The notes below the pieces were generated by a model. The model was not told the DNA's origin. It was given only the letters and a program-made list of their open reading frames with translations, and made no database searches. Made by a program: the position numbers and the translations under genes. A DNA stretch of 64,000 nucleotides from Salarias fasciatus (Eukaryota; Chordata; Actinopteri; Blenniiformes; Blenniidae), in the NCBI RefSeq assembly GCF_902148845.1, contig NW_021941230.1, positions 8,395,859-8,459,858 on the forward strand. Direction: 5' to 3'. Positions 13,747 through 25,309 of this stretch are shown here, piece by piece (position 1 is the first letter of the stretch; each line of letters begins with the position of its first letter).

Positions 13747-14603
13747 ATGAAGCCCTGGGACGGCCGGAGCATCCTGGGAGTCTGCTTCCTGCTCACCCCC
13801 GCTGCGCACGCCGCCGGTGAGTCCCTCTTCCTCCGCACTTTGACCTACTTCCACATCCAGTAAAGTCAAAAAGCAGCTCAACTCCAGTGGAAAGACTCCG
13901 GCAACATCTGTGACAAGGACTTAGAAATGTTTTAGAATTATAACGCATTATAAACTTGCAGGTTTTGACCTCGGAACAGATGAAAATGGTCAAATTCTAA
14001 TATTCATTGTCGACACAACCCTGCATAGAAACACACACATTGGTATTTTCCATAATATACACATGTATTTTTGTTAAACTTTGCATTTACGTGGAATACT
14101 TTCAGAATTCACGAGTGAAAGTCCATCGTTTTGTTCCTCTGATGGATTTAAAACATTTATTGGGGTCTTTTTAAACACAGTCCGGTGTCACGCTGAACAT
14201 GTTTGATAAGAAGCACAGAAGTGAAAACCACACGGCGGGTCTGACCTGACCTGGATGCTCTTTGAGCCGTAACACCTGCAGCGTGAATTTTTCTGCTTCC
14301 TGTGAGCCAAAATTCAATAATCTGAACTTTTAATTTGATCCTGAAGACGAGGTGTCCCGCCTTGGCCCTGCAGACTGTCCGGACATAATGTGGCTCTTCG
14401 TGTACCGAGTGGTGGTGATCCTGCTGTTCGCCGTCGTCCTGATCATCACGTGCACAGGTAAACTCACTCCTGCTCACTTAAAGTGAGCGTGCACAGAGCT
14501 GATCTCACCCGTCTTTGTTTGTGCAGAAAACTCCAGGAAGACTCCGTCTGTGAGGCTCAGGAGTCGAGGCCGCTACGTCCACATCTACGAAAACGACCGC
14601 TGA
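13747..14603 (+). CDS. 76-aa single-pass protein with Arg in the membrane segment (no Ig domain)
   Basis: I do not recognise this gene. Three exons join in phase 1: 13747-13816, 14374-14457, 14527-14603. The start has a good context (CCACCATGA). Exon 1 encodes a signal peptide (MKPWDGRSILGVCFLLTP, then AAHAA). Exon 2 begins DCPDIMW, a predicted ectodomain of about six residues with one Cys, then a helix VYRVVVILLFAVVLIITC with an Arg in its outer third. Exon 3 encodes a basic tail ending GRYVHIYENDR. YVHI is a YxxI motif; YEN fits the Grb2 SH2 pattern YxN. The 560-bp first intron has no Ig exon. An AATAAA lies 87 bp after the stop. The shape recalls disulfide-linked signalling adaptors such as FcR-gamma, CD3-zeta and DAP10/12, but those carry Asp in the helix; an Arg is the receptor-side partner. 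It could be a receptor that lost its Ig exon, a new adaptor, or alternative 3' exons for the upstream btla. Confidence 0.65.
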
Positions 14604-14689
14604 TCCTGACCGAAACGATCGCAAACGATTAGGAACTCGGAGCCGGTAGCAGATTCAGTCACCGCTCATGTCGATGAAGATTAAAGTTG

Positions 14690-14695
14690 AATAAA
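14690..14695 (+). promoter_or_regulatory. Polyadenylation signal AATAAA of the microgene
   Basis: AATAAA 87 bp downstream of the TGA stop, supporting a complete short transcription unit. Confidence 0.65.
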
Positions 14696-15945
14696 AACCA
14701 CAAACACGGCTTCAAACATCACTTCTGCATTCTGGGGTTCAGATTTCTGTCATCCTGATAAACATCGATACCTGGAACCAAGAGGAAGAGAAGCCGTTCT
14801 CACAGCGGATGTGGGAAGGCGTTGGTCAAGGAATCAGATCAAACCCAGGAAGCGATGCCTTTCGGTTCTGACTGAAACAGCTGGTTCACGTCCAAGAATC
14901 TGCATCATAATCTCCACAACCTGTGAAGGCCTCCACATCTGAAACAGGAAGCTCTTCTCACAGCGCAGGGGGAAAAAATTAAAATCGGTGGTGATTCAGA
15001 TCATTTCGGTGTCTACGTGACGCTTCGTAACAGTGATTTTTTTTTTAAACGTTCAGGGAGTATGTAGGATGCTCTGATCTGTGGTTCTAATGTCACGTAA
15101 CCCGGAGGCTGCAGCCTTGCAGAGGTGTTTCTGCAGCTCGCGCTGCATCCTGCACCCAGCTCCTCACTCTGCTCATGGATCCTGGACTTGCTCACACAGA
15201 CAGACCACATCAGGTGAGAACAGGACGCCGCACCTCCTCCACCCTCACACGAGCAGGCACGAGGTGTCACATCTGGCTGAGGGCTGCAGGACCACAACCT
15301 GGTGCTCGCTATACTCAAGACAACGGGGGAGGGGGGTTACCACCGGGTTCACACTCCGCCCTCCCTGCTCAGACACACTTCAGACAGTGTGAAGCCACTG
15401 TAACTGCCACAGCGCGCTGCAGATTTTATACTGTTTACGCTTTTTTTAATTACTGCATATGTTTTCATGCCTACATGTCTGTATTTAAAGATGAGAAGTT
15501 GGGGACAATTTCGTCATACACTGATGTATGATGACAAAAAACTGAGTGTGACTCTGCTCAGTCCCATCTCTTCAGTCAGGGATTCGTTAAAACTTAACTC
15601 AACGTGGCCATCTAGTGGAGCAAAAAGCTCATGACACCTACACGTTCAAAACAGAAGACTTCATCTCACCTGAAGAACAAAAACAGCCTTGAATTCTGTG
15701 AACTATTACATCTACAGTAACACCCCCGGGAGGTGGTCAGCTCACCATCACAGACAAGCTCACCTGGTCGGTGAACACAGTCACTGGTCAAGTACAGCAG
15801 GGCATGTACAAGATGAGGAGACACCCCCCCCCCCTCCTCCCCCCTCCTCACTCCATTCTGAAGATGCACCACTGAGAACATTGTGACCAACTGCATGTAG
15901 CAGACTTGAAATGATTGCTCACACACCTTAGGATCGGCACGTTTA

Positions 15946-16300
<355 letters not shown>

Positions 16301-17138
16301 GGCCAAACACAGGCAAAAGATTGTCAGAAAATCGTTTTAAAACGTAAGTTTTATCGATCAAAACTCGGATCAAAATTCACCCAACAATCATTAGTATCTG
16401 TTCCTTAAGTGTTTTATGAAGTTTTGAAGAGCCTAACAGTATTTTATGGCCGCTGGAACAACAATTAGGAAAGAGAGCATCAGCACACGTCTTACCTGTG
16501 CGTCACTAATTAATGACCCCCGGAACCATATACAGACAAATATGAAGCTCTGGGCAAAACAACACAGAAATAACCCAAAAATAATAATAGAGATGATATC
16601 CACATTTTGAGAAGGTTCACCAAAAAAAAACAAAAAAAAAAACATTATATTCAGTTATTTACTCAGCAACACGCATCTCTGTGTGGTGTGGAGGCTGCTG
16701 CAACACTGAAGTAATGCCAATTTTCTCCTCTGGGTGGCAGCAGTGAGCAATCAAGACTTGAGGTAGGGATTTCAGCCTTCCTCACCTTCCTGTCATTCCT
16801 CATGTCTCTCAGCTCCCCGTACTTCTCAGTCCTCCAGGTAGGTTCCAGTTCTGGAGTATTCCAGCACCAAAGCACCAAAACATTCAATGAATAATGTTGC
16901 AGCATCTTTGTAATTTCTGCATCTCCCTGATTTCTCTCTGAATGTTAGAGTGGATCAGGAAAATATGCATAAAAATGATGAGACGTAATTGTGCATGCAA
17001 TCTTTTATCCAAAACACTCAAGAAGTCTAAAATCTGTTGATAAAGAAGAAAGACAACACATACTGTGGTGTCTGTGGATGAGGATTTTCTCACAAGGGGT
17101 GGGGTTTGGTGACATGGGGAGGTGTGGTGTCAATCTAT

Positions 17139-17557
17139 GGCTGTGTTCGAAAACCGCATACTTACCTACTGCTCATACTAACTTATTGAGTATGCAGAGC
17201 GTTTACACTGGCAGTATGCGATTTGGAGTATGGGAGAAGTTCCCGGATGCATACTGCATTCGCCAGTAGACATTGTGAGTTCACTACTCATACTGAACTT
17301 ACCCAAGATGCAACACGACGGACAGGAAAAATCTTGATGAAGTTATACATTTGAAGAGTTTAGAGCTAAAGTGAAATCAGCTTTACCAGGTCGATTTCTC
17401 GGCTCGGGGAGGAGTGCAATGCATTGTGGGTTATTATGTAGTATGCTGTAGTGTAAACGCTTTGCATACTGTCTGATGGGCTGAGCATGCAGGATGCAGT
17501 ATGGACAGTATGAGTATGGAAGGATGTAGTAGGCAGTATGCGGTTTCGAACACAGCC
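17139..17557. mobile_element. Non-autonomous TIR element (MITE), ~419 bp
   Basis: Ends in near-perfect terminal inverted repeats: left GGCTGTGTTCGAAAACCGCA, right the reverse complement of GGCTGTGTTCGAAACCGCA. Sub-terminal sequence is full of ATAC/GTAT motifs on both sides. It has no coding capacity. A target-site duplication is not clear. Confidence 0.85.
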
Positions 17558-18249
17558 CTTGTGTGGTGCACAGTGGAGGGTGAAAAGGCGGAAGTAACCT
17601 GTCGTGGTGGTTTTGACTGTTTGACAGCTGTCAGCGGATGTGTCAACAAAAGGCCGTCTTCACACACCTGACTGCTCCGGTTCTGCAAACTCCACAACAC
17701 CACCGTTTCTTCAAACACAGAACAGCAAAATAGAAAGGCATTAAAATAGCGAGAAGAAAATGTGACGAAAAAAAAGTAAACGAAAGAAGAACTTATCCCA
17801 CCTTTCTCTAATAAAATGGGATTTTACTTCTGTCCCTTAGATAAGTTAGATAAGTTTAGATTATCAGACACATTTGGCCTGAGGCCATCAAGTTGCCAAT
17901 TATTGGCATCTTATATTAACACCGTTTGTCTAAAAAATATTTTTTTGAAAAAAAGCTTCAAACTTACCTGAGTATATTTGATAAAGTTCCATTCAGCACA
18001 AACAGGAAGACGGAAAAAAGGTCCTCAGGAATATGCTGACCATGCTGCTGCCTGATTGAATTATTTTTTAAGGGAAAATAAATCTGACTGAACCCGAGGG
18101 TAGCTTTTTATGAATAAATATTGTTTGATGTTCAATTCATGCATTGTTTCCCATATTCACAACCCTTCTATTTAATTTGACACATATGTATTCATTAATA
18201 TATAATATAAGAAGCATTTGTCTCAATCGATCATTAAAAAAAAGGAAAC

Positions 18250-18500
18250 TGGAGCGTTATGGTGTCAGGGGAGAAGCTTTAAAGTGGATGAAAAGTTCCT
18301 GAAGCAACAGACATCAGTTTGTGAAAACAGGTGATTCTCAGTCTTCCTGCTTGGACATTGTTCGTGGCGTCCCCCAGGGGTCAGTATTGGGACCAAAATA
18401 CTTTATTCTGTACATTAATGATGTCTGTAAAATCTGAAAAATACCACAATTCACTTTGTATGCTAATGACTCCAAGATCTTCCAGGAGCCTGACGGTGGG
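18250..18500 (+). mobile_element. LINE reverse transcriptase fragment
   Basis: Broken reading frames give [19 protein letters not shown] and LYANDS. These correspond to the RT core motifs [13 protein letters not shown] and the YADD active-site region. Only a short, decayed fragment remains, with D changed to N at the active site and stops between motifs. Confidence 0.75.
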
Positions 18501-19106
18501 ATAAAAGCCACTAAACCTCTGAATCTCACTTCAGCGGGAGAGGTTTTAGGATTCCATCTTCTTTGTTGAGCATGAGCAGTCAGTTCTGTAGTGCAGTTTC
18601 TCACCCTCGTGGGTGACGGTCGGGTCTTTGGAGTCCTTTAGAGTCTTCTGGAGTCTCACTAAAAAACACATTTAAAAAATTGGAAGACAGTAAAATAAGA
18701 AAAAGAATAGAAGCAGAGAAGCCAGTATATTACCGTAATATCAGAAGGTCAAACCACAAGAGTTCCAGTCTACGTGACAATCAGATAATACTGGTGAATG
18801 ACTGATGGAGATACCTGACAAAGAAAACCACAAAAAACATTGAAAAGGCCGTGAGGCCACAGCACCCCCACCTACTCTTCAGCACAGTGCAGGTCCTCCA
18901 GCCAAACCACAGCAGCCTGCAGGAGGAAGCAGAGCCGAGGCTGTCAGCGTTGCAGGAGGTTTCTGCTCCGAGCGGCGGTGAAACACATTCAGAAATAGCT
19001 GCAAGCTTCAGGTTGTTAGGACACATTTCTCTCCTTCGTTTGAGATTTTTCTCAGTGGATGTGGCTGCAGCCAGGAGACGACAGGAGGGTGTCTAGCGGA
19101 TACATC

Positions 19107-20330
19107 ATGAGGCCTGATCTCTGCTGGATGCATGTCTTTATGCTGTCTGCGCTGCTTCTCTACGCCAACGCTGAAAGTAAGAACACCACTGACCTCCAGA
19201 TTTTTCTCTAACCTCTAACAGAACCACTGATCTAACATGTTTTCAGACACAGTAGTCCCTAAAACATGTTGCAAGCTCAGGGAGAGTATGTAAACTCACC
19301 TGAAATCCCTCCAGGTTTGCATTTTGTGGATTTTTTGTGATGTTCCTGCAGATTAATCCTGAATCTTGACTCCACCATCCTTTGTTCATCTGCAGGTGAA
19401 GAGTCTGAATGCCAGCCTGAGGTTAGAGTCCATCGCAACACCGTCTACAGAGCCGTTATTGGAGATGAACTGAGGATTAACTGCACATCTTATTTTTGTG
19501 GAGAAACACCATCCAACATGTCCTGGTATAAATATGAAGAGGGCGATGTCCTCATCAACTCCAGCAAGCAGAGCCGTATTAAAACAGAGTGGAAACCACT
19601 GAGTCGCACCGCTGGGATTTATTATCTAATCTTCACAAACATTGTAAGAAATGACTCAGGTCGATTTATATGTCAAATTGGAAGTGAAAGGAGTCATTTA
19701 ATCACTGTTTTGGTGGAAGGTGAGTAGAGTTCCTCTCTGTATTTCCTCCTTTTGATTGTTGCAACCTCAAACTGGAGTTTTCTCCTTTATTCACAGACAT
19801 CGACGAGTTCAGGATAAATTCCACAAGTTTCCACGTCTGCACGTTTCCATCGTTGCTGATGAGCTGCTCTACACTTTCCCTTCCTCTCCCAGCAGGAAGC
19901 CCAGACCCTGAAGCCACAGAGTGGCTGTATGTGTACTCGGCCGCGGCCATCGGCACGCTGGTCCTTATTGTGATCATTACATCTGTGGCTGTAATGCGAG
20001 GGTGTAAAGGTGAGCTGCTCTGCAGAAACATATTCTGTCTTTATGGAAATACGGAAACACTTTCAGTAACAAGAGACGTTGATGTTGCAGGGAAACCAAG
20101 GAAAGAAGAACAAAGTGAAAATCAGGTATAGTTAGTTTATTTTAAGCTAATTGAAATGTTTGCTCGATGAAAGATGAGACTGACAAAGCTCCTCTGGGTG
20201 TTTGCAGCACATGGTGATCCCCATGACCCACCAGGAGACGGCCTCAGTCGTCGTGTACACTGCTTTAAACCACCCCCTGCCTCTAAGAGGCGGAGCTCGT
20301 CCTCGGAGGGCAGGGCTTCATGTGGCGTGA
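19107..20330 (+). CDS. btla: BTLA-type receptor, copy 2, with shortened tail
   Basis: Tandem paralogue of the gene at 10.9 kb. Exons 19107-19176, 19396-19719, 19797-19826, 19893-20009, 20091-20125, 20208-20330 give 232 aa. Signal peptide (MRPDLCWMHVFMLSALLLYA), one V-type Ig domain differing from copy 1 in only eight codons, a membrane helix (AAAIGTLVLIVIITSVAV) and a tail with one ITIM, VVYTALNHPL. Relative to copy 1 the first tail tyrosine is His (QHMVIPM), the Pro/Arg-rich insert is absent, and the C-terminal SEYAAI motif is deleted, leaving GLHVA before the stop. The donor after exon 3 is GTTTCC where copy 1 has GTAAGT, because GTAA is missing; exon 3 is 30 bp and in phase, so skipping would be harmless to the frame. 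AATAAA at 20463. Promoter-proximal sequence (18,840-19,100) matches that of copy 1 (10,560-10,940). Confidence 0.9.
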
Positions 20331-20462
20331 AGAAAGAAATCCTGAAGCTGTAACCCAGTATCAATTTATACCTCTTCCAGGAAAAGAAAAAACAGATGAG
20401 ATCAGATTCAAATATACTCAGAAGCTATGATTCTGAATCTGGGTCTACTATGCAATCCGGAA

Positions 20463-20468
20463 AATAAA
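20463..20468 (+). promoter_or_regulatory. Polyadenylation signal of btla-2
   Basis: AATAAA 133 bp after the stop codon. Confidence 0.6.
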
Positions 20469-20599
20469 ATTATTGTTTTTTTTATTACTGTGTATCTTTT
20501 TATGTCTACAAATCTGTACATAAAGAGGAATTGTGGAAGATTTCATCATACATTGATGTAAAATGGCAATAAACTGATTTTGATTCTGTTCAGTCCCAT

Positions 20600-23028
20600 C
20601 TCTTTCGTGAAGGATTCATGAATGCTTAACTCAATGTTGCCATCTAGTGGTAAAAAAAATTCATAACACTTCAAACGCACAAAGGAAAACACTTTCACTC
20701 ACCTGAAAAAACGACAACCACCGTCCTGAATCCATCCAGTTCTGTTAACTTATTACATCGATAATAATACCCCTTATTAAATATGTCGCATTGGAGTAAT
20801 GCCACTTTGCTCCTCTGGGTGGCAGCAGTGACCAATCTGTCCTCCAGTCTTGAGGTTTTGTTCAGTGGTGTGGGGATTTCAGCCTTCTTCATTGAACAAA
20901 ACCTCAGGATTTCATAATTTCTGCATCTCTTTGAAAGCTTTTTTTTTAAATAATTTTAAACTCATAATCAAATCTGTTTCACCTGAGGAAAAGAATCTTC
21001 CTAATAAAAACACACACACACACTGATCGAGGCTGTTGATCTCCTGAGGATACACCCTCCCTCATTACACCCATACACCTATACCTGATCCAATCCAAAA
21101 AGCACCCATGTTTTTACAGCTTGAGGCTGGAAAATGAGAATAAAAATGACGATAGGATCGAACCGTTCACCCATCCGATGATAGTTCACAACATATGAGA
21201 AGACATCAAAATTCTGTTAAACCGAGACGATGAAGAAAACAACCCAAGTCTTTATTTCTTTAAAACTCAATACAGCAAAAACTAATAGAAAAAGCATTGT
21301 GGCAAACATTTACACATTACACAATCAAGGAAATCACAAGTTAAATTATTTTACAGACAGACTCTCTCCAAAGAATTAAACACAACGCTGTGCTAAAAGA
21401 CAAAGCACTGGTATGTCCAGTTGTATTTCGTTTTAAAGTTCTGGACGTTTTCCAGCGATGGCAGCAGTTTTAGTCAGTTCATGTAGAAACACAGGAGCCA
21501 TAACCACCGAGCGCATTGCAGCAGCTAGAAATAAAGCTTCATTTCCTCCCGCCCTGCTCGGCGCTCGACTTTCCCGTAACCTGCCAAGTTCAAAAAGTGC
21601 CCCCCTCTCTTCATCCGTTTTGAGGGTTTGACGACCACAAATTGAAGGTTGTCAAGTGACATAACACTGTTTCAAGGTTAGAATGACTCTGGGTTATAAC
21701 CAGCCTTAAAAAAGGACCTGAAAGGACATTTTCCTTGAGGGGACCGTCACATTTAGCGTCTACAAGCTGCAAACTTGTCTGCAGTTTGCATGTTTTAGTG
21801 CAAAAAAAAAAATGTTTTAAACAACTTCCCAAAACTAAATCTGATAAAAAAGACACACAAATCCTTTTAACACCTGCTTTAAAAGCAGAAATAAAATCCA
21901 GAATAACTTTTACAAAAACAGATATGTGTTTGCCAGGCTTTCATATTGTAGTTTGTTTCAATTACTATGAGAAAAATTTTCAAAAAAACATGTTTCTGAA
22001 TTAATAAAAAATAAAAATGAGTCAAAGCTTTAGGAATCAAGATGAATGCAGATTAAATAACCATCTCTTATCAAAACTACCAACATAATTATGTGAAAAC
22101 ACAGTAAGTTGAAGAAATTAAAAAAGGGTTAATTCAACAAGATCTGTTTGAACCTTTTACTAAAATGTTTAACTCTAAAAAACAAAAGTGTTTCATGTTA
22201 AAAAAAAAAAGATTAAATCAAACAAGGAAGTAAAAGTTACTTGGTAATGCAGAAAAAATAAACTGTGCACTTGTGAAAAAAATCTATTTAGTAAAAAAGT
22301 TATTTTAATTAAATAAACATTCTGAAAAAATGTTTGGCATTTACTTATAAAAAAAGTTTTGTATGACTTTAAATCACTAACTCAAGAAAAAATATTTAAT
22401 GAATAAAACGTAACACTTTTAAAAAAAATTTGGGGAGGAAATTTTTGTTAATTCAGAAAAATGAAAAAATATTTGCTGTTGAAGTTATTTTTTGTTCTAA
22501 AAAAAGTAATTCCAATTTTTTTTACGAGATTTTCTTCTTCTTTTTTTTTTTTTACTAAAGCAGAATTTAATTTTTTTTTAAGTCATGTTGATTCTGGAAA
22601 TATGTAACAAGTTTTTTTAAATAATTTTTGAAGCTGGATTTAGAACTTTAGCGCTCCATTTTTTTAAGTGTAAAACAACGTTGTCTCTCCGGTCGAATCC
22701 TCTCAGGCAGACTCCAGTTCCAGTGTTACACGTGTAGTTGCAGGATCTCCCAGCAGGTGGCAGTGTTGAGGTCCTTCCTCCTTGCCTGCGGCATCCCTCC
22801 TCATCAGTCTGCATGTAAACACAGAGGAGACCCGCTCAGATATGTCGGTTAAGTGAGGCAACGGTGCGAACCGCTGCTCCACCGTGCCAACACTAACAGG
22901 CTGAGTAGTGCAACATTGTTCACATGTTGGATTCTGGGCTCAGTTATTGCTAACTGGGCTTTTTTTTCAGAGTGAGGCAAACCAATGCGCCCACTCACTT
23001 GTCGTGTCTCCCAGAGGAATGCTAAGAT

Positions 23029-23076
<48 letters not shown>

Positions 23077-25240
23077 AGACACTCGTACTCAAAACGTGAC
23101 ATGCATGAGAGAAATGAAACCTTGCAGAAAATCCACACGCCGCACCCCAGAGTTCATGTGGCAGCAAAGTGAGGCGAGGCTGAACCAATTATCACGACAG
23201 CGACAAGTTTCTGTCAGGAATGGTCGGTTTTTTTTTTCCGGGAGCTGACCAGCGGGCGTCACCTTCATCGTCCTCCGAAGTCGTGTTTCTTTCAGGATAA
23301 TAGCGGAGCAGCTTTTTGTTCCTGTTCCCCGGCTCTGATCTCTCAGGAGCCGGAGGCGGCGCCCACACGATTCAGGGTCTGTTCATGTTTACGGGGTCGG
23401 ATGTGGCGCCTGCCCCTCGCTTCCTGCTGCAGAGCTCGAGGAGGTGCCAGCTCAAACATGCAAGCTCCTTATCTGCAGCCTACTTCCTGTCCTTGTGGCA
23501 CGGCGGCGCTCCCTCTCCGCCCGGCGGCCACGCCAGGAATCACTGAAATGCAGCCGCAAATAGCCCGGCGGGGTGTTACTGGAAGGTCCTGGGGCCCGGC
23601 CCTGCTCTTCCCAGCTGGGGTTCGAGGCTGAGCGAGGCTCACTGACTCACCGGCAACCACAGTGACTGACATGCGGCCCACTCCGGGCTCGACCTCGACC
23701 GTAGACATCACAACTCTTCAGCGGATTCTGCAGCCAAGCGTGAATCACAGGACTGATTTAGTTTCACACCGAGGCTGATGATGAGCTGCAACACTTCCAC
23801 AGAAACTCTGGACTCAAACCAGGGATCCTGACAGAGTACTGTCACTCATGGAGGGGTTTATGAAGCTTTCATTGCCAAATATGTACTTCACTGCTCTCTT
23901 CACCATCTGGATCCCGTCACAATAAAAACCCAAGTCCCTGACACCCCCCCCTCCACGCTGGAGCGGGAAACACAGTACAAGTGTGTGTGTGAGAGGAGAC
24001 GTTGTTATCAGCCGGGCAGAGTGTCAACGTGTCGCTGCTCCCTCGGCCAGGCCCCTAAATGTCGTCTTTCTCCCCCTGGCCTGAAGGATTAGACCAGGAA
24101 AAGGGAGGAGGGGGCTTTTATTCCGGCTGCTAACTCCACACAATCACTCGCGGCCACTTGTTATTCTGCTCAGGATCCGGAGGACTTGGAAAACCAGGAA
24201 TCCTGGGTGAAGAATTCCAACCAGAGCAGAAAGTCTGAAGGTCTGTTTTCAGACGAAAGGCTCTTTTTTTAATCGATGCCTCGGTCCAACAGTACGCCAA
24301 CGCTAACACGAGGCCAAAGAGGCTTCAGACCGTCATTTAAATACACGGGAAGAGAAAGAATTCCAACAAACTCTAGAACTTAGAGCACAGCAGAAGCTCT
24401 TCACTCAGTGTCGGACACAACTCTTCCCGCTTTCTGTGACGCTCACGGATTCATCATTACAGGGAAGGAAAGGTGGGAGTTATGGAAGATGATAAACTGT
24501 TAAGACTTGAGGAAAATGTGTTTCATATCCAGGAAAAAAAAAGGGCAAGGAGCTGAAGGAAAAACTTTTTTAGAAAGGTTTCATCTTATCAAAGTCAGAC
24601 GTCACTTTTTTGCGGGTCGAAAAGCTGAACTGCACGTTGATCAAACAGAGCAGCCGTGGGACCGTCCCGACCTCCAGACGTCAGCGCCGCTTTTGTCTCT
24701 CTTCCTCTGAGACTTTAGTTTGGCTGATCGGAGTGGCAACCTCACCAAAAGCTCGTATCTCCACCCATGTACTTTTTTTTTTTTTTTTTTTTCGGTGTGC
24801 ACAAAATTGACGGTGAAGGGGAAATGGGCCGGCGTCCACGTTACGCCTGTGCTTCCATGACGGCCAGAGAGGATTGTGGGAAAGGTGTTGACAGGAGTCA
24901 AGGGAGACAGGATGTGTAATGCCAACACGGCGTGACGGTTTTCCTGTAAATCAACTTTTCGGTGGCGCCTTGTATCGATCCGCTCCCCTCTGATCGGCCT
25001 GTTCTTTGGTTGTTTTTTTTTTGTATGCGGTGTCTCATAAAACCCGCAGGATGTTTTGTGTTTGTGTAACCAGGAGAAATGCGAACACTCCATCGCCGTC
25101 GCTACAGTGATAAGAGGCACTCGGAGACTTGGCGGCACAAACGGGCCACAGTACAAACAAAATCTCTGCCTGTCAGCAGGGGGGGATTTCTCCAATAAAT
25201 CCATCCTGTCGAGAAGGAACACCAAAGAACGCCAACATGG
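20600..25240. other. Intergenic region between btla-2 and the V-V-C CD200-type gene
   Basis: 21.2-22.6 kb is AT-rich with poly-A/T tracts; TTTATT near its left end would serve as AATAAA on the - strand. 22.6-22.8 kb has one - strand frame ending in a Cys-rich stretch (GRSCNYTCNTGTGVC) preceded by a possible acceptor, too weak to call an exon. 23.2-24.7 kb is GC-rich non-coding DNA. CA repeat at 23,031-23,070. No gene is supported. Confidence 0.5.
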
Positions 25241-25309
25241 GCTCTGCTCACCTGCTGCAGAGCAGATGTGGAGTTTTTGTCGCTTTTTTTTCATGCAGTC
25301 TGGACTCAC

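Noticed and set aside
22617-22814. - strand frame with GRSCNYTCNTGTGVC as a possible last exon
   Set aside because: Only one plausible acceptor, no recognisable domain, no supporting neighbouring exon.
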